DNA from: Bacteroidota bacterium
GTDB lineage: Bacteria; Bacteroidota; Bacteroidia; Chitinophagales; Chitinophagaceae
Assembly (NCBI GenBank): GCA_018267915.1
Contig: JAFDXN010000033.1
Span: forward strand, 248,001 to 312,000
Direction of reading: 5' to 3'
DNA length: 64,000 nt
A program made the position numbers and the translations under genes. Under the pieces are notes generated by a model. The model worked only from the letters and a program-made list of their open reading frames with translations. It was not told where the DNA came from and searched no databases. This document shows positions 17,701 through 25,565 of the stretch, piece by piece. Each line of letters opens with the position of its first letter. Position 1 is the first letter of the stretch.

Positions 17701-18383
17701 ATGTAAAGCCTCCGGTCATGCCCACCTGCGAGCCATGGATATTACCCGAGTTGCTGGAGCGCGAAAAGGAAGTGGTAGGCATCTACCTGAGCGCCCATCC
17801 CATGGACGGCTTTAAATTCGAGATGAAGCACTATGGTCTGACAGACATTGCAGACATCGAGAACAGGAAAGGACTTGTAGTGCGTATAGCCGGCTTCGTT
17901 ACCGATGCCGCGCACATGACCACCAAGAAGGGCAGCAAGTTCGGCAAGCTGGTGCTCAACGATTACACAGGCAATACAGAGATCGTCTTTTGGGAAAACA
18001 ATTATGTACAGTACGGCAGGTATATCGACAATGGACAGAAGCTGATGATACAGGGCGTGTACCAGGAGCATAAGTACAGGCCCGGCGTTATGGAGTTCAA
18101 CATTCAAAGCATTATGCTGCTGGATGAGGTGCGCAAGAAACTCACCAAACGCGTGAAGCTGATGATACCCCTGCAAAAACTGAATGCGGAATTTGCCCAG
18201 TTTTTGGAGCAGAATATTAAAAAGCACCCCGGCAATACCGAGCTGATACTACAGGTGGTCGATGATGACGAACCAATGGCCATCAAGCTGAAAACCCACA
18301 ACATACGCATGGAGCTGAACGACGAACTGATAGGATACCTGAACGAACATGACGAAGTGCAGCATAGTGTGGAAGTGGCATAG
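14769..18383 (+). CDS. dnaE: DNA polymerase III subunit alpha
   Basis: Replicative polymerase of the DnaE1 type, 1204 residues from the ATG at 14769 (a GTG two codons earlier is also in frame). The N-terminal PHP domain is complete, with HLHNHTQFSLLDG at the start and AITDHGNM near residue 35. The palm domain carries GPGRGSAAGS and the catalytic PDIDTDFDD (about residues 429-437). A helix-hairpin-helix (IKGVGEAAVEDI) lies near residue 871 and an OB fold begins near residue 1035. Length is typical for Bacteroidota, with no intein. Confidence 0.97.
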   Translation: MKFSHLHNHTQFSLLDGASNIGRLFDKAKADGMPAMAITDHGNMFGVFEFVAQAWKKTKVVGQTPEGKDIVEPEVKPIIGCEFYLVENRHKRQFSKDDKDVRCHQLLLAKDEVGYKNLVKLCSLGYIEGLYGKYPRIDKELILQYHEGLIATTCCLAAEVPRTILRKGEEEAEKVFKWWLDLFGDDYYVEMQRHEIPEQIQVNEVLLKFARKYNVPIIASNDSHYVDQEDYNAHDILLCINTGEKQSTPSMKEFSDDDVSMKDRRFAFYNDQFFFKKTEEMHSIFSDIPESLDNTQMIVDKIKPMKLEREILLPHFKVPPEFNDNQDAYLEDITWKGAHERYKDGLNAEIEERIRFELFTIKTMGFAGYFLIVSDFIKAGRDLGVFIGPGRGSAAGSVVAYCIGITNIDPIKYKLLFERFLNPDRKSMPDIDTDFDDVGRQKVIDYVVEKYGKNQVAHIVTYGTMAAKMSIKDVARVLDLPLPDANGLAKLVPERPGISLKRLLHAPLKGDDGLDTKEGLGAEELENVGKMREIYDGPTMHGTVLHEAEKLEGSVRNTGIHAAGIIIAPKDLTELIPVCANKDVNLLITQFEGNIIENAGVIKMDFLGLKTLTIIKDALALIKRNYDIDIDIDAIPLDDEKTYQLYQHGDTNGTFQFESPGMQKYLRELKPDKLDDLIAMNALYRPGPLAYIPNFVKRKHGEEPIVYDLPEMEEYLGETYGITVYQEQVMLLSQKIGGFSKGDADVLRKAMGKKQKAVLDKMKGQFIKGATEKGHPADKLEKIWTDWEAFAQYAFNKSHSTCYAFVAYQTAFLKAHYPAEYMAAVLNNQGNIDKIKFYMEECQRMGLQVLGPDVNESLKGFSVNKESVVRFGMNAIKGVGEAAVEDIISEREAHGPYLSVFDFIQRVNQRTVNKKSLESLVLAGALDSFKEMHRAQYFYAPPTDPVSGLERLIRFGNQYQATTSMASNSLFGASTMPDVKPPVMPTCEPWILPELLEREKEVVGIYLSAHPMDGFKFEMKHYGLTDIADIENRKGLVVRIAGFVTDAAHMTTKKGSKFGKLVLNDYTGNTEIVFWENNYVQYGRYIDNGQKLMIQGVYQEHKYRPGVMEFNIQSIMLLDEVRKKLTKRVKLMIPLQKLNAEFAQFLEQNIKKHPGNTELILQVVDDDEPMAIKLKTHNIRMELNDELIGYLNEHDEVQHSVEVA

Positions 18384-18408
18384 TTCGTGTACGTATATCA
18401 GCTTTATG

Positions 18409-18440
18409 AACTTTGCGTCTCAGCGTCTTTGCGGTTAAAT
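18409..18440 (+). repeat. Fragment of a widely dispersed GCGTCTTTGCGG-type repeat
   Basis: The stretch around CTTTGCGTCTCAGCGTCTTTGCGG resembles the GCAAAGACGC repeats I know from intergenic DNA of many unrelated bacteria. It is non-coding and lies between dnaE and the thioredoxin promoter. Confidence 0.4.
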
Positions 18441-18491
18441 GACCGCGCTGTGGATAAGAAGTGGAATAGAAGAGTAGGCTTATATGGCTAT

Positions 18492-18524
18492 TTGTTGCGT
18501 CTATTAGGTAGCCTCGTATATTTG
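18492..18524 (+). promoter_or_regulatory. Promoter of the thioredoxin pair
   Basis: TTG at 18495-18497, a 19-bp spacer and TATATTTG at 18517-18524 match the Bacteroidota -33/-7 consensus exactly. It lies 56 bp before the first thioredoxin start. Confidence 0.6.
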
Positions 18525-18580
18525 ATGGAACTTTGTGTTATCAAAAACAAAAAATAACAATAAAATAAAAAGGAAAAATA

Positions 18581-18898
18581 ATGGCAGCAGTATTCACAGA
18601 TGCGAATTTTGACGCGGAGGTATTGAAATCAGATAAATTGACAGTGGTGGACTTCTGGGCACAATGGTGCGGTCCCTGCCTCGCAATAGGCCCAACAATC
18701 GAAGCGCTGGCTAAGGAATATGAAGGCAAGGCTAACATTGGCAAGCTCAACGTGGACGAGAACCCTAACATATCTATGCAGTACGGCATCACCAGCATAC
18801 CCTGCATACTGTATATAAAGAACGGCCAGGTAGTGGATAAACAGCTCGGCGCCGCTCCTCGCAATGTGTTCGAAAAGAAATTGCAACAACACCTCTAA
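18581..18898 (+). CDS. trxA: Thioredoxin (first of tandem pair)
   Basis: 105 residues, a single thioredoxin domain with the active site WCGPC (AQWCGPCLAIGP, near residue 30) and the cis-proline segment SIPCIL. It is a cytoplasmic dithiol reductant served by thioredoxin reductase. An extra cysteine after the cis-proline (IPCI, where most thioredoxins have PT) is shared with the next gene. It lies 9 bp upstream of a close paralogue and has its own promoter. Confidence 0.93.
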   Translation: MAAVFTDANFDAEVLKSDKLTVVDFWAQWCGPCLAIGPTIEALAKEYEGKANIGKLNVDENPNISMQYGITSIPCILYIKNGQVVDKQLGAAPRNVFEKKLQQHL

Positions 18899-18907
18899 TT
18901 AACAGGC

Positions 18908-19225
18908 ATGTCTGTGACCTTTACCGATGCAAACTTCGATGCCGAAGTATTGCAAAATGATAAGTTGTCTGTTGTAGACTTTTGGGCGCCCTGGTGCGGT
19001 CCATGTATAGGCGTAGGCAAAACGCTGGATATACTGGCGCAGGAATACGATGGTAAAGTAAAGATCGGCAAGCTCAATGTGGCTGATAACCCTGAAGTGT
19101 CCATCAACTACGGCGTTACCAATATGCCCTGTGTGCTCTTCATAAAGAATGGACAGGTCGTGGACAAATATGTAGGTGCAGCCCCCAAAAATGTCTACGA
19201 AAAGAAGATACAGCAGCACTTGTAA
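18908..19225 (+). CDS. Thioredoxin (second of tandem pair)
   Basis: 105 residues, closely similar to the preceding gene along its whole length (FTDANFDAEVL, WCGPC and VDKYVGAAP regions all align). The active site is APWCGPCIGVGK, and the cis-proline segment is NMPCVL, again with cysteine after proline. It comes from a recent tandem duplication and is cotranscribed from the promoter at 18492. A strong terminator follows at 19247. Confidence 0.93.
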   Translation: MSVTFTDANFDAEVLQNDKLSVVDFWAPWCGPCIGVGKTLDILAQEYDGKVKIGKLNVADNPEVSINYGVTNMPCVLFIKNGQVVDKYVGAAPKNVYEKKIQQHL

Positions 19226-19246
19226 TAGTCGATATAACTAATTGAT

Positions 19247-19275
19247 AAACAATCCCGCCGCCTGCGGGATTGTTT
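19247..19275 (+). terminator. Terminator after the thioredoxin pair
   Basis: A perfect 12-bp stem, AAACAATCCCGC with GCGGGATTGTTT, has a five-base loop and is followed by ATTTTT. Confidence 0.9.
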
Positions 19276-19335
19276 ATTTTTCAAAGCCTTTCCCTTCAAT
19301 TTTAGTATCTTCGCTTGCCTCCCATTGAAATAGAT

Positions 19336-20409
19336 ATGAAGTCATTTGATGTAATAACGGACCCCTTATATGTGCCAAAGAAATTCACGGCGCTGGACAG
19401 GTTTTTCCTCAGGTTCATTCGGGATGAGCGCGATCTGCCTTTTGTATACTTTACCATACTCATCAGCTTCACGCTGATACCGCTGGCGGTATTATTGTTT
19501 TGGCCGGGCATACCCACCTGGCTCTGGTGGAGTGCTGCGGTAACTTACCTGGTACTAAATAATGGCATATTCAAAGGCCCTTTTCTGCTGATGATGCACT
19601 GCACGGCGCACAGGCCGTTCTTTAAGAAAGAGTATAACTTCTGGAATTACTATCATCCCTGGATCATCGGGCCATTCTTCGGTCAGAGCCCTGATACTTA
19701 TTTTACTCACCATCTGGGCATGCACCATGCCGAGAATAACCTGCCGGACGATGAAAGCTGCACCATGCCTTTCCAGCGCGACTCATTGCGGGGCTTTCTG
19801 ACGTATTTCGGTGTGTTCCTGTTTACAGGCATCTATCACCTCTCGATGTACTTCGTGCGCAAGCGCAGGAAGAAGTTGTTGTATCGTTCATTGAGGGGCG
19901 AGCTGCTATTCATATTAGGCTGCGTAGGCTTATGCTTTATTAACTGGCCGGCTACCGTGGTGGTGTTCATAGCGCCTTTTCTCATATCACGGGCGGTAAT
20001 GATGATGGGCAACTGGGTGCAACACGCATTCATAGACCCTAACGATCCCGGAAACTCATACAAGAACAGCCTGAGCTGTATCAACACGATATACAATCGT
20101 CAATGCTGGAACGATGGCTACCATATAGCCCACCATGAGAGGCCCGCCATGCACTTTACAGAACTGCCGATATATTTCAAAGACAATATCGACGAATATA
20201 TCAAGAACGATGCGGTGGTGTTCGACGGTATACATTACCTGCACATCTTCGCCTACCTGATGACCAAGCGTTACGACCTGCTGGCTAAGCATTTTGTAAA
20301 CATCGGCAACCGCTATAAAAGCGATGAAGAAGTGATCGCATTCCTTAAAAGCAGAACCAGGAAATGCCCGCCGGAAGTGATAACGAAGTATACACCCGCA
20401 TACGCATAG
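19336..20409 (+). CDS. Membrane fatty acid desaturase family protein
   Basis: 357 residues from the ATG at 19336 (the longer frame would begin with TTG). It has the three histidine clusters of membrane di-iron desaturases: HCTAH, HHLGMHH and HIAHH, with membrane segments near residues 38-85 and 155-225. It probably introduces a double bond or a hydroxyl into membrane lipids, using oxygen and an electron donor. The substrate cannot be told from sequence. Thioredoxin genes upstream are separated by a terminator. It is convergent with the hemerythrin-domain gene, 5 bp apart. Confidence 0.85.
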   Translation: MKSFDVITDPLYVPKKFTALDRFFLRFIRDERDLPFVYFTILISFTLIPLAVLLFWPGIPTWLWWSAAVTYLVLNNGIFKGPFLLMMHCTAHRPFFKKEYNFWNYYHPWIIGPFFGQSPDTYFTHHLGMHHAENNLPDDESCTMPFQRDSLRGFLTYFGVFLFTGIYHLSMYFVRKRRKKLLYRSLRGELLFILGCVGLCFINWPATVVVFIAPFLISRAVMMMGNWVQHAFIDPNDPGNSYKNSLSCINTIYNRQCWNDGYHIAHHERPAMHFTELPIYFKDNIDEYIKNDAVVFDGIHYLHIFAYLMTKRYDLLAKHFVNIGNRYKSDEEVIAFLKSRTRKCPPEVITKYTPAYA

Positions 20410-20414
20410 CTGAG

Positions 20415-21125
20415 TTACAACTTAGGCGTAAACTGCGCCAAATCATATATCCCTAAAATGCGCTCGATACTGGCGACCTTTTCTACCATAGATTCAAAGC
20501 CGTCCTTGCCGAATTTCTTCTGCTCGTTCTTTTCAAATTCCTCACCGAGCGAGTCGTATTCGTGCTTTGACACCAGCTTCCTGAAGGCGGGGAAAAGCAC
20601 GGTATCCTCCCTCGACTCGTGTGGGCGGTACATGGTATTGAAGGCCGTGAGTAACTGTATGAGGCGTTGCGTATCGGTATCGGTAAGACCGCGATTTCTG
20701 GAGAGTTGCAGTATCTCTGCTGTAACATTTCTGCCGGCCTGGTGCTGTTGCAGCAGCGTGTCGACTAAATCGCTCAAGACGTTTGCTTTCTTAAAGCGCG
20801 GAAAAAGGTAATCCTCCTCCTGCTTTTCATGATAATCTTCAACGAACGTTTTGATGACCATAGCCGCATTGTAAAGCGTATTACTGTCAAAACTTTGTTT
20901 GTTGATGAGATGGTCTTTGCATACATCATAGATCAGTAACACCCTGTTGAGCAGACCGTGTTCCTGCATCAGGTCTTCCGGTGGCGACACCTCCTGGCCT
21001 TCGTCGTCATCGCTTTTACAGGAGGAAAATACGGAAGACCCTGAGATAAGGGTCAGTGCTGCGACTTTGAAGCCAGTGCCAATAAAGTTGCGGCGGTTGG
21101 TGCGGTTTTGCGTATCGTGTTGCAT
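20415..21125 (-). CDS. Exported hemerythrin-domain protein
   Basis: 236 residues. The N-terminus has a twin arginine (NRRNFIGTG) and a hydrophobic stretch ending at FSSC, so it is probably Tat-exported and perhaps lipidated. The rest is a four-helix hemerythrin HHE domain, with ligand candidates in MQEHG, DYHEKQEED, QQHQAG and RPHESREDTVLFP. Such domains bind a di-iron site and may sense, store or detoxify O2 or NO. It lies 56 bp downstream of the AlkB-like gene on the same strand, with a small hairpin between. Confidence 0.85.
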   Translation of the reverse strand: MQHDTQNRTNRRNFIGTGFKVAALTLISGSSVFSSCKSDDDEGQEVSPPEDLMQEHGLLNRVLLIYDVCKDHLINKQSFDSNTLYNAAMVIKTFVEDYHEKQEEDYLFPRFKKANVLSDLVDTLLQQHQAGRNVTAEILQLSRNRGLTDTDTQRLIQLLTAFNTMYRPHESREDTVLFPAFRKLVSKHEYDSLGEEFEKNEQKKFGKDGFESMVEKVASIERILGIYDLAQFTPKL

Positions 21126-21131
21126 AGAACT

Positions 21132-21149
21132 GTCTTGTTAATGCAAGAC
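21132..21149. promoter_or_regulatory. Small inverted repeat before the hemerythrin gene
   Basis: GTCTTG and CAAGAC arms flank six bases, ending 7 bp before the start codon. It could be an operator or a transcript hairpin between the two genes. Confidence 0.25.
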
Positions 21150-21181
21150 TAAATTACCACAAAAACCGTGCGACGAGAAAA

Positions 21182-22222
21182 CTACCGGCCGGCTTTTTCT
21201 TTGATACGCTTGTTCATGATGCTGAACCAGAGGGGCGGGACGGCAGCCAGTAGCATACTGCCTGCGTAGCCGGTGGGCAGTTGCGGTGCATCGTCGTGAT
21301 GGCGGAGCACCTGGTAGCGGCGGCTGGCTAAATAGTGATGATCGCTGTGGCGACCCAATTCGAAAAGTATAAGGCGGCCAAGGATGTGATCGCTGTCCCA
21401 GCTGTGCCGGGGCATGACGCGCTCGTAGCGTCCTTCGCCGGTAGCCTTGCGGCTGAGGCCATAGTGCTGAATATAGCTCACAGCCTGGAAGAGTATGATG
21501 CCGCTTAGCGCGCTCAGGATATAATAGCCCAATATAAGCCAGCCAAACAGCAGTACTATAAGAGAACAATATGCCAACTCCAACAAAGTGAACTGAAACA
21601 TCCTGTTGTAAATAAACAACTTGCCGTTTTTTCGCTGGTCCGTAGTTGCAATAGTCCACGCTACGCGGTAAGTGCCCAACTGCATGCGGATTATAAAATG
21701 ATAGAGTGATTCGTTGTACCGGGCGCTGCCGGGATCGAGCGGGGTGGCGACGTTCTTGTGGTGGCCTTTGTTGTGGTCTATATTGAAATGCATGTACAAG
21801 GAACTGAGCAGCATGCAGCGGGACAGGAATTGATTGAGCGGGCTGACCCTATGGCCAAGCTCGTGCCCCACATTGATTCCGAAAATGCCGCAGAGCAGGC
21901 CCATGGCCAGAATACGCCCCACCCTATCGCTGACACTAATGTCCGGCTGCTGCATAGAGTGTAAAAAGGAATAAGCTGCTATGAACTGAAGCGGCACCAT
22001 TAAATAAAGACATACATTGAACCATGAAGAGCGAGCTATCTTTTCTTCCACGTCATCGGTCATGTTGCGGGGACTAGCGGGCAACACCAACTCAAGCAAT
22101 GGCACCACCAGGAAGGCTACCAACACAGTGGTCCACACCTGCCAGCCTGTAGCTCTGAAGCTGACCAAGGCATTGACAAAAAGCGTTAGGGGCAGTGTGT
22201 ATTTTATTGCCTTCCAATTCAT
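21182..22222 (-). CDS. alkB: AlkB-like alkane 1-monooxygenase
   Basis: 346-residue integral membrane di-iron hydroxylase. All histidine motifs of the family are present: HELGHR, HNKGHHKNVATPLDP and LGRHSDHH, plus the AlkB signature region IQHYGLSR. About six membrane helices are visible. AlkB enzymes hydroxylate medium-chain n-alkanes at the terminal carbon, using rubredoxin and O2. No rubredoxin or rubredoxin reductase gene lies nearby, so the electron donor must be encoded elsewhere. A different substrate, such as a fatty acyl chain, is possible. An imperfect palindrome lies 33 bp upstream. Confidence 0.88.
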   Translation of the reverse strand: MNWKAIKYTLPLTLFVNALVSFRATGWQVWTTVLVAFLVVPLLELVLPASPRNMTDDVEEKIARSSWFNVCLYLMVPLQFIAAYSFLHSMQQPDISVSDRVGRILAMGLLCGIFGINVGHELGHRVSPLNQFLSRCMLLSSLYMHFNIDHNKGHHKNVATPLDPGSARYNESLYHFIIRMQLGTYRVAWTIATTDQRKNGKLFIYNRMFQFTLLELAYCSLIVLLFGWLILGYYILSALSGIILFQAVSYIQHYGLSRKATGEGRYERVMPRHSWDSDHILGRLILFELGRHSDHHYLASRRYQVLRHHDDAPQLPTGYAGSMLLAAVPPLWFSIMNKRIKEKAGR

Positions 22223-22254
22223 TGCACCACAAAATTACCAAGTATTCCCAGTAA

Positions 22255-22273
22255 ACCTACCTAGTCGGTCGGT
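22255..22273. promoter_or_regulatory. TetR-type operator candidate upstream of alkB
   Basis: A 19-bp imperfect palindrome has arms ACCTACC and GGTCGGT around TAGTC (one mismatch). Spacing and arm composition resemble TetR-family operators. It lies 33 bp before the alkB start and also about 95 bp before the divergent 22368 promoter. No TetR gene is in the window. Confidence 0.4.
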
Positions 22274-22367
22274 GACATAGAGACCAGTTACCCTGATGCG
22301 GACAACAAATACACACCAATGGCAGAGAAATGAAAAAAGTGCAACATTATTGTAAGCTTTTGAGTCC

Positions 22368-22375
22368 TATCTTTG
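22368..22375 (+). promoter_or_regulatory. -7 element next to a start codon
   Basis: TATCTTTG fits TAnnTTTG and ends 8 bp before the ATG at 22384, so a transcript from here would be nearly leaderless. Confidence 0.4.
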
Positions 22376-22383
22376 TTACAGGC

Positions 22384-22788
22384 ATGTCAAAAATAGCGAC
22401 GATATTGTTGATGTCTTTATACCTAGTGGGAACCCTGCTGTTCCCAATGGGTGATTTTTCTGCAATGCAAGACCTGTCAAAGATGTATGAACAGTGTAAG
22501 GCGGAAGACCCGGATATAGATGCCGCTGATTTTGTCTTTGAACATCTGCTAAACCTGGAAAGTGTTTTGGACCATTTTGATAAGGACGATGCAACAGAGA
22601 AAAATGAAAGACCTCACCAGCCATTCCAGACACATGCCACGCACATAGTGATCGTAATAAGTAAACCGATACAATTAATACACAAACAACCTTTCTTTCT
22701 AATAGAAGAGATAAAGCACAACCTGCACCAGGACAGGCAGGTCCCGAACGCCTATCTATCTGAGGTCTTCCACCCTCCAATTGTTTAA
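22384..22788 (+). CDS. Hypothetical secreted/membrane protein before a TonB receptor
   Basis: 134 residues from the ATG at 22384; a longer frame to 22330 adds 18 residues with no clear purpose. The N-terminus is hydrophobic (IATILLMSLYLVGTLLFP), followed by a helical segment with acidic residues and several histidines toward the C-terminus (RPHQPFQTHATH). I believe small proteins of this kind occur elsewhere in Bacteroidota, but I cannot name the family. It leads a same-strand set with the PepSY-like and TonB receptor genes. Confidence 0.6.
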   Translation: MSKIATILLMSLYLVGTLLFPMGDFSAMQDLSKMYEQCKAEDPDIDAADFVFEHLLNLESVLDHFDKDDATEKNERPHQPFQTHATHIVIVISKPIQLIHKQPFFLIEEIKHNLHQDRQVPNAYLSEVFHPPIV

Positions 22789-22871
22789 ACTACTGCCATG
22801 TTATGCAATTGCGATTTTTGTCGCAATGCTGCTATTTATTGCACAATATTTAAACAAATAAAACATTCAAA

Positions 22872-23279
22872 ATGAAGCCAATATTCGTTATGCTGTTTGC
22901 TGCCCTATTGTGCAGCAAGACAGCTGGTGCACAAAATGTACCACAAACCGTAAAAGCCGCTTTTAGTAAAGATTACGCGAAAGCAACAAATGTGAAATGG
23001 GATAAGGAAGGAAATAGATACGAAGCCGCGTTCCATTTTAACGATCACTCGATGTCTGTACTGTATGACGATAAAGGCAGGGTAACCGAAACGGAAACCG
23101 CAATTGCCATTGACGCGCTGCCAAAAGCGGCAAAGCAATATGCGTTGTCGAAAGGAACCATTAAAGATGCTGCGAAAATAGTGGCCGCAAATGGAACAGT
23201 GCGGTACGAGGCAGAAGTAAATCACAAGGACCTCATATTCGATGAAAAGGGAACATTTGTAACAGAAAGGAAGGAATAA
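22872..23279 (+). CDS. PepSY-like periplasmic protein
   Basis: 135 residues with a signal peptide ending near AGAQ (residue 21). The body fits the PepSY-like beta-lactamase-inhibitor-type domain of Bacteroidota: repeated motifs VKAAFSKDYAKATNVKWDKE, a YEAAF strand, and a C-terminal half that repeats the fold with VRYEAEV. These are small periplasmic proteins of unknown ligand. It lies 86 bp upstream of the TonB-dependent receptor, which suggests a shared role at the envelope. Confidence 0.75.
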   Translation: MKPIFVMLFAALLCSKTAGAQNVPQTVKAAFSKDYAKATNVKWDKEGNRYEAAFHFNDHSMSVLYDDKGRVTETETAIAIDALPKAAKQYALSKGTIKDAAKIVAANGTVRYEAEVNHKDLIFDEKGTFVTERKE

Positions 23280-23364
23280 CAATTCCAAATTCCACAACAG
23301 CATTTAGGGTGGCCCGACCTAGATGCTCCTTTTATTTACCAACCATTCAACCAATTCATCAAAA

Positions 23365-25527
23365 ATGAAATTGACATACTTATCAATATTGCTCCTGTTA
23401 TTGAGCCTAAATGCTTATCCCCAGGATGCAATCCACATGCAAGTATCAGACGGGAACAGTAACCTGGCGGTTCCGTTTGTAAACATAGTAAGTAACTCGA
23501 CGTTCCTGGCGAGTACCGACAGCGCCGGAAAAGCTTTGGTGACGCTGCCCGCCGGTAGTCATAAGATCAGTTTTGTACTTACAGGCTATAAAAGACTGGA
23601 TACGACCATAACTATACCCAGCCCCAAAAACGTAAATATTACATTAGTGCCAGAAGCTGAAGACCTTGCGGAAGTAACCATCGTTTCTTCCACGCGCAGT
23701 AATCAAAATATAGAGAGCAGCCCTTTGAAAGTAGAGGTGCTGGGAAAGGAAGAAATGAGTGAAGAAGCGGGTATTAAGCCCGGTAATATTGCAAGTATAC
23801 TTGGAGACGTAAGCGGCGTGCAAATACAGCAATCTTCAGCTACATCGGGAAATAGTAACGTGCGCATCCAAGGGTTGGACGGCAGATACACTCAAATATT
23901 ACAGGATGGCATGCCCTTATATGATGGCTTTTCGGGCGGCTTCGGAATCCTTACTATACCGCCGCTGGACCTGAAACAGATAGAACTAATAAAAGGATCT
24001 GCCAGCACCTTGTATGGCGGCGGCGCAATAGGCGGCCTCGTAAATCTTATCTCAAAACGCCCAGCATACAATCAGGAGGCCGATGCGCTCATAAACTACA
24101 CGACACTTAATGAGGCAAATGTAAATGCCTTTGCTGCAAAAAGAAATGACAAGCTTGGCTACACCATTTTTGCGGGGTACACCAGGCAGCAGGCCACCGA
24201 TGTGAACAAGGACGACCTGAGTGATGTGCCTAAAACCAACAGCTTTCTCATACACCCAAAGCTATTTTACTATCCAACCGCAAAAACAACAATTGCGTTG
24301 GGGTACAGTGGCTCATTCGACAAACGGCGGGGAGGTGACATGCTGGTACTGCAGAACAAGGCAGACAACAGCCACCAGTATTATGAAAGCAATAACAGCC
24401 AGAGACACACTGGTGAATACCTGGTGGAGCACTATTACACCACCAATGCCAAAGTAACACTGAAGGGAAATATTAGCAATTTTGACCGCCTGACGAATAC
24501 CAACTTCTACTCGTTAAAGGGCAATCAAACAAGCTATTACAGCGAGGCCTCAGGCAACCTACCAATCGGCAAAAGTGATCTCATTGTCGGTATTAACATA
24601 GTAGGTGATACTTACAAAACAATAAACCCGGACACTGCCTCGCTAAAATCATTGGCGAATACCACTGTTGGCGCTTTCGGACAATATAGTCTACATATAA
24701 AAGGCCATACTACCGTTGAGGCCGGTTTGCGTTTTGACCGGCATAGCCGGTATGGGATATTTGCATTACCAAGGGTGGCCGCCTTTCACAAGTTTGGAGA
24801 TCATTGGGCAGTGCGTGCAGGATTTGGTATGGGTTATAAAACACCCAACCCCCTTGTGCCGCAAAATATCGAGTATAATGTGCTGGACATTTTGCCTGTA
24901 AGCAGTTTGGTGAAACCAGAGATATCGTATGGATACAATGCTGAAGTAAATTACAAGAAGGAATGGGGAAAAGGCAATTCACTATTCATTAACCAGGCAT
25001 TTTTCCTGACGCAGGTAAACAGGCCAATTGTCTTTGAAACGAATACCGGCAATAAGGTGGACATGGTGAATGCAACCAAGCCGATAGTTAGTAGAGGGTT
25101 TGACACATATGTGAAGCTGATATTGCATAGCTGGGAGCTTTATGCAGGCTATACCTACACAGATGCCCGGCTTACATACTTACCCGGCAATACGTTTGTG
25201 CCGCTTACGCCCAGGAACAGGTGGGCATTTGTACTGGTGAAAGAAATAGAGAATGCCTGGCGTTTAGGGCTGGAAGGCTCACATACCGGCACGCAATACC
25301 GCTACGACCGCAGCAGCACACCGGGATACTTATTTATTGCCGCGATGATACAAAGACAAATAGGGAAACATGCTTTCGTAGTACTTAATGGCGAAAACCT
25401 GCTTGACTACAGGATGAGCAAGGTAGAATCTTTGTACAACGGCAGCATACAAAATCCCGCTTTCAAGCCATTATGGGCGCCTATCGATGGACGAGTTATT
25501 AACCTATCGCTGAGGTGGAAATTGTAA
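23365..25527 (+). CDS. TonB-dependent outer-membrane receptor
   Basis: 720 residues from the ATG at 23365 (MKLTYLSILLLLLSLNAYPQ signal peptide). A carboxypeptidase-regulatory-like domain lies at about residues 22-105. The plug domain follows, with SSPLKVEVLGKEEM, VRIQGLDGRYTQILQDGMP and ELIKGSASTLYGGGAIGG. The 22-strand barrel ends in a terminal aromatic/leucine strand (INLSLRWKL). It imports a substrate using TonB energy; metal chelates or cobalamin-like ligands are typical of this plug type, but the ligand cannot be read from sequence. No SusD partner is present. Confidence 0.92.
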   Translation: MKLTYLSILLLLLSLNAYPQDAIHMQVSDGNSNLAVPFVNIVSNSTFLASTDSAGKALVTLPAGSHKISFVLTGYKRLDTTITIPSPKNVNITLVPEAEDLAEVTIVSSTRSNQNIESSPLKVEVLGKEEMSEEAGIKPGNIASILGDVSGVQIQQSSATSGNSNVRIQGLDGRYTQILQDGMPLYDGFSGGFGILTIPPLDLKQIELIKGSASTLYGGGAIGGLVNLISKRPAYNQEADALINYTTLNEANVNAFAAKRNDKLGYTIFAGYTRQQATDVNKDDLSDVPKTNSFLIHPKLFYYPTAKTTIALGYSGSFDKRRGGDMLVLQNKADNSHQYYESNNSQRHTGEYLVEHYYTTNAKVTLKGNISNFDRLTNTNFYSLKGNQTSYYSEASGNLPIGKSDLIVGINIVGDTYKTINPDTASLKSLANTTVGAFGQYSLHIKGHTTVEAGLRFDRHSRYGIFALPRVAAFHKFGDHWAVRAGFGMGYKTPNPLVPQNIEYNVLDILPVSSLVKPEISYGYNAEVNYKKEWGKGNSLFINQAFFLTQVNRPIVFETNTGNKVDMVNATKPIVSRGFDTYVKLILHSWELYAGYTYTDARLTYLPGNTFVPLTPRNRWAFVLVKEIENAWRLGLEGSHTGTQYRYDRSSTPGYLFIAAMIQRQIGKHAFVVLNGENLLDYRMSKVESLYNGSIQNPAFKPLWAPIDGRVINLSLRWKL

Positions 25528-25565
25528 AAAGCGACTAGGTTTCAAATGAGTAGGTTCTTTAGAAC

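Noticed and set aside
14332..18383. Prophage, integrative element or defence island
   Set aside because: No integrase, transposase, phage structural gene or att-like repeat was seen in the window.
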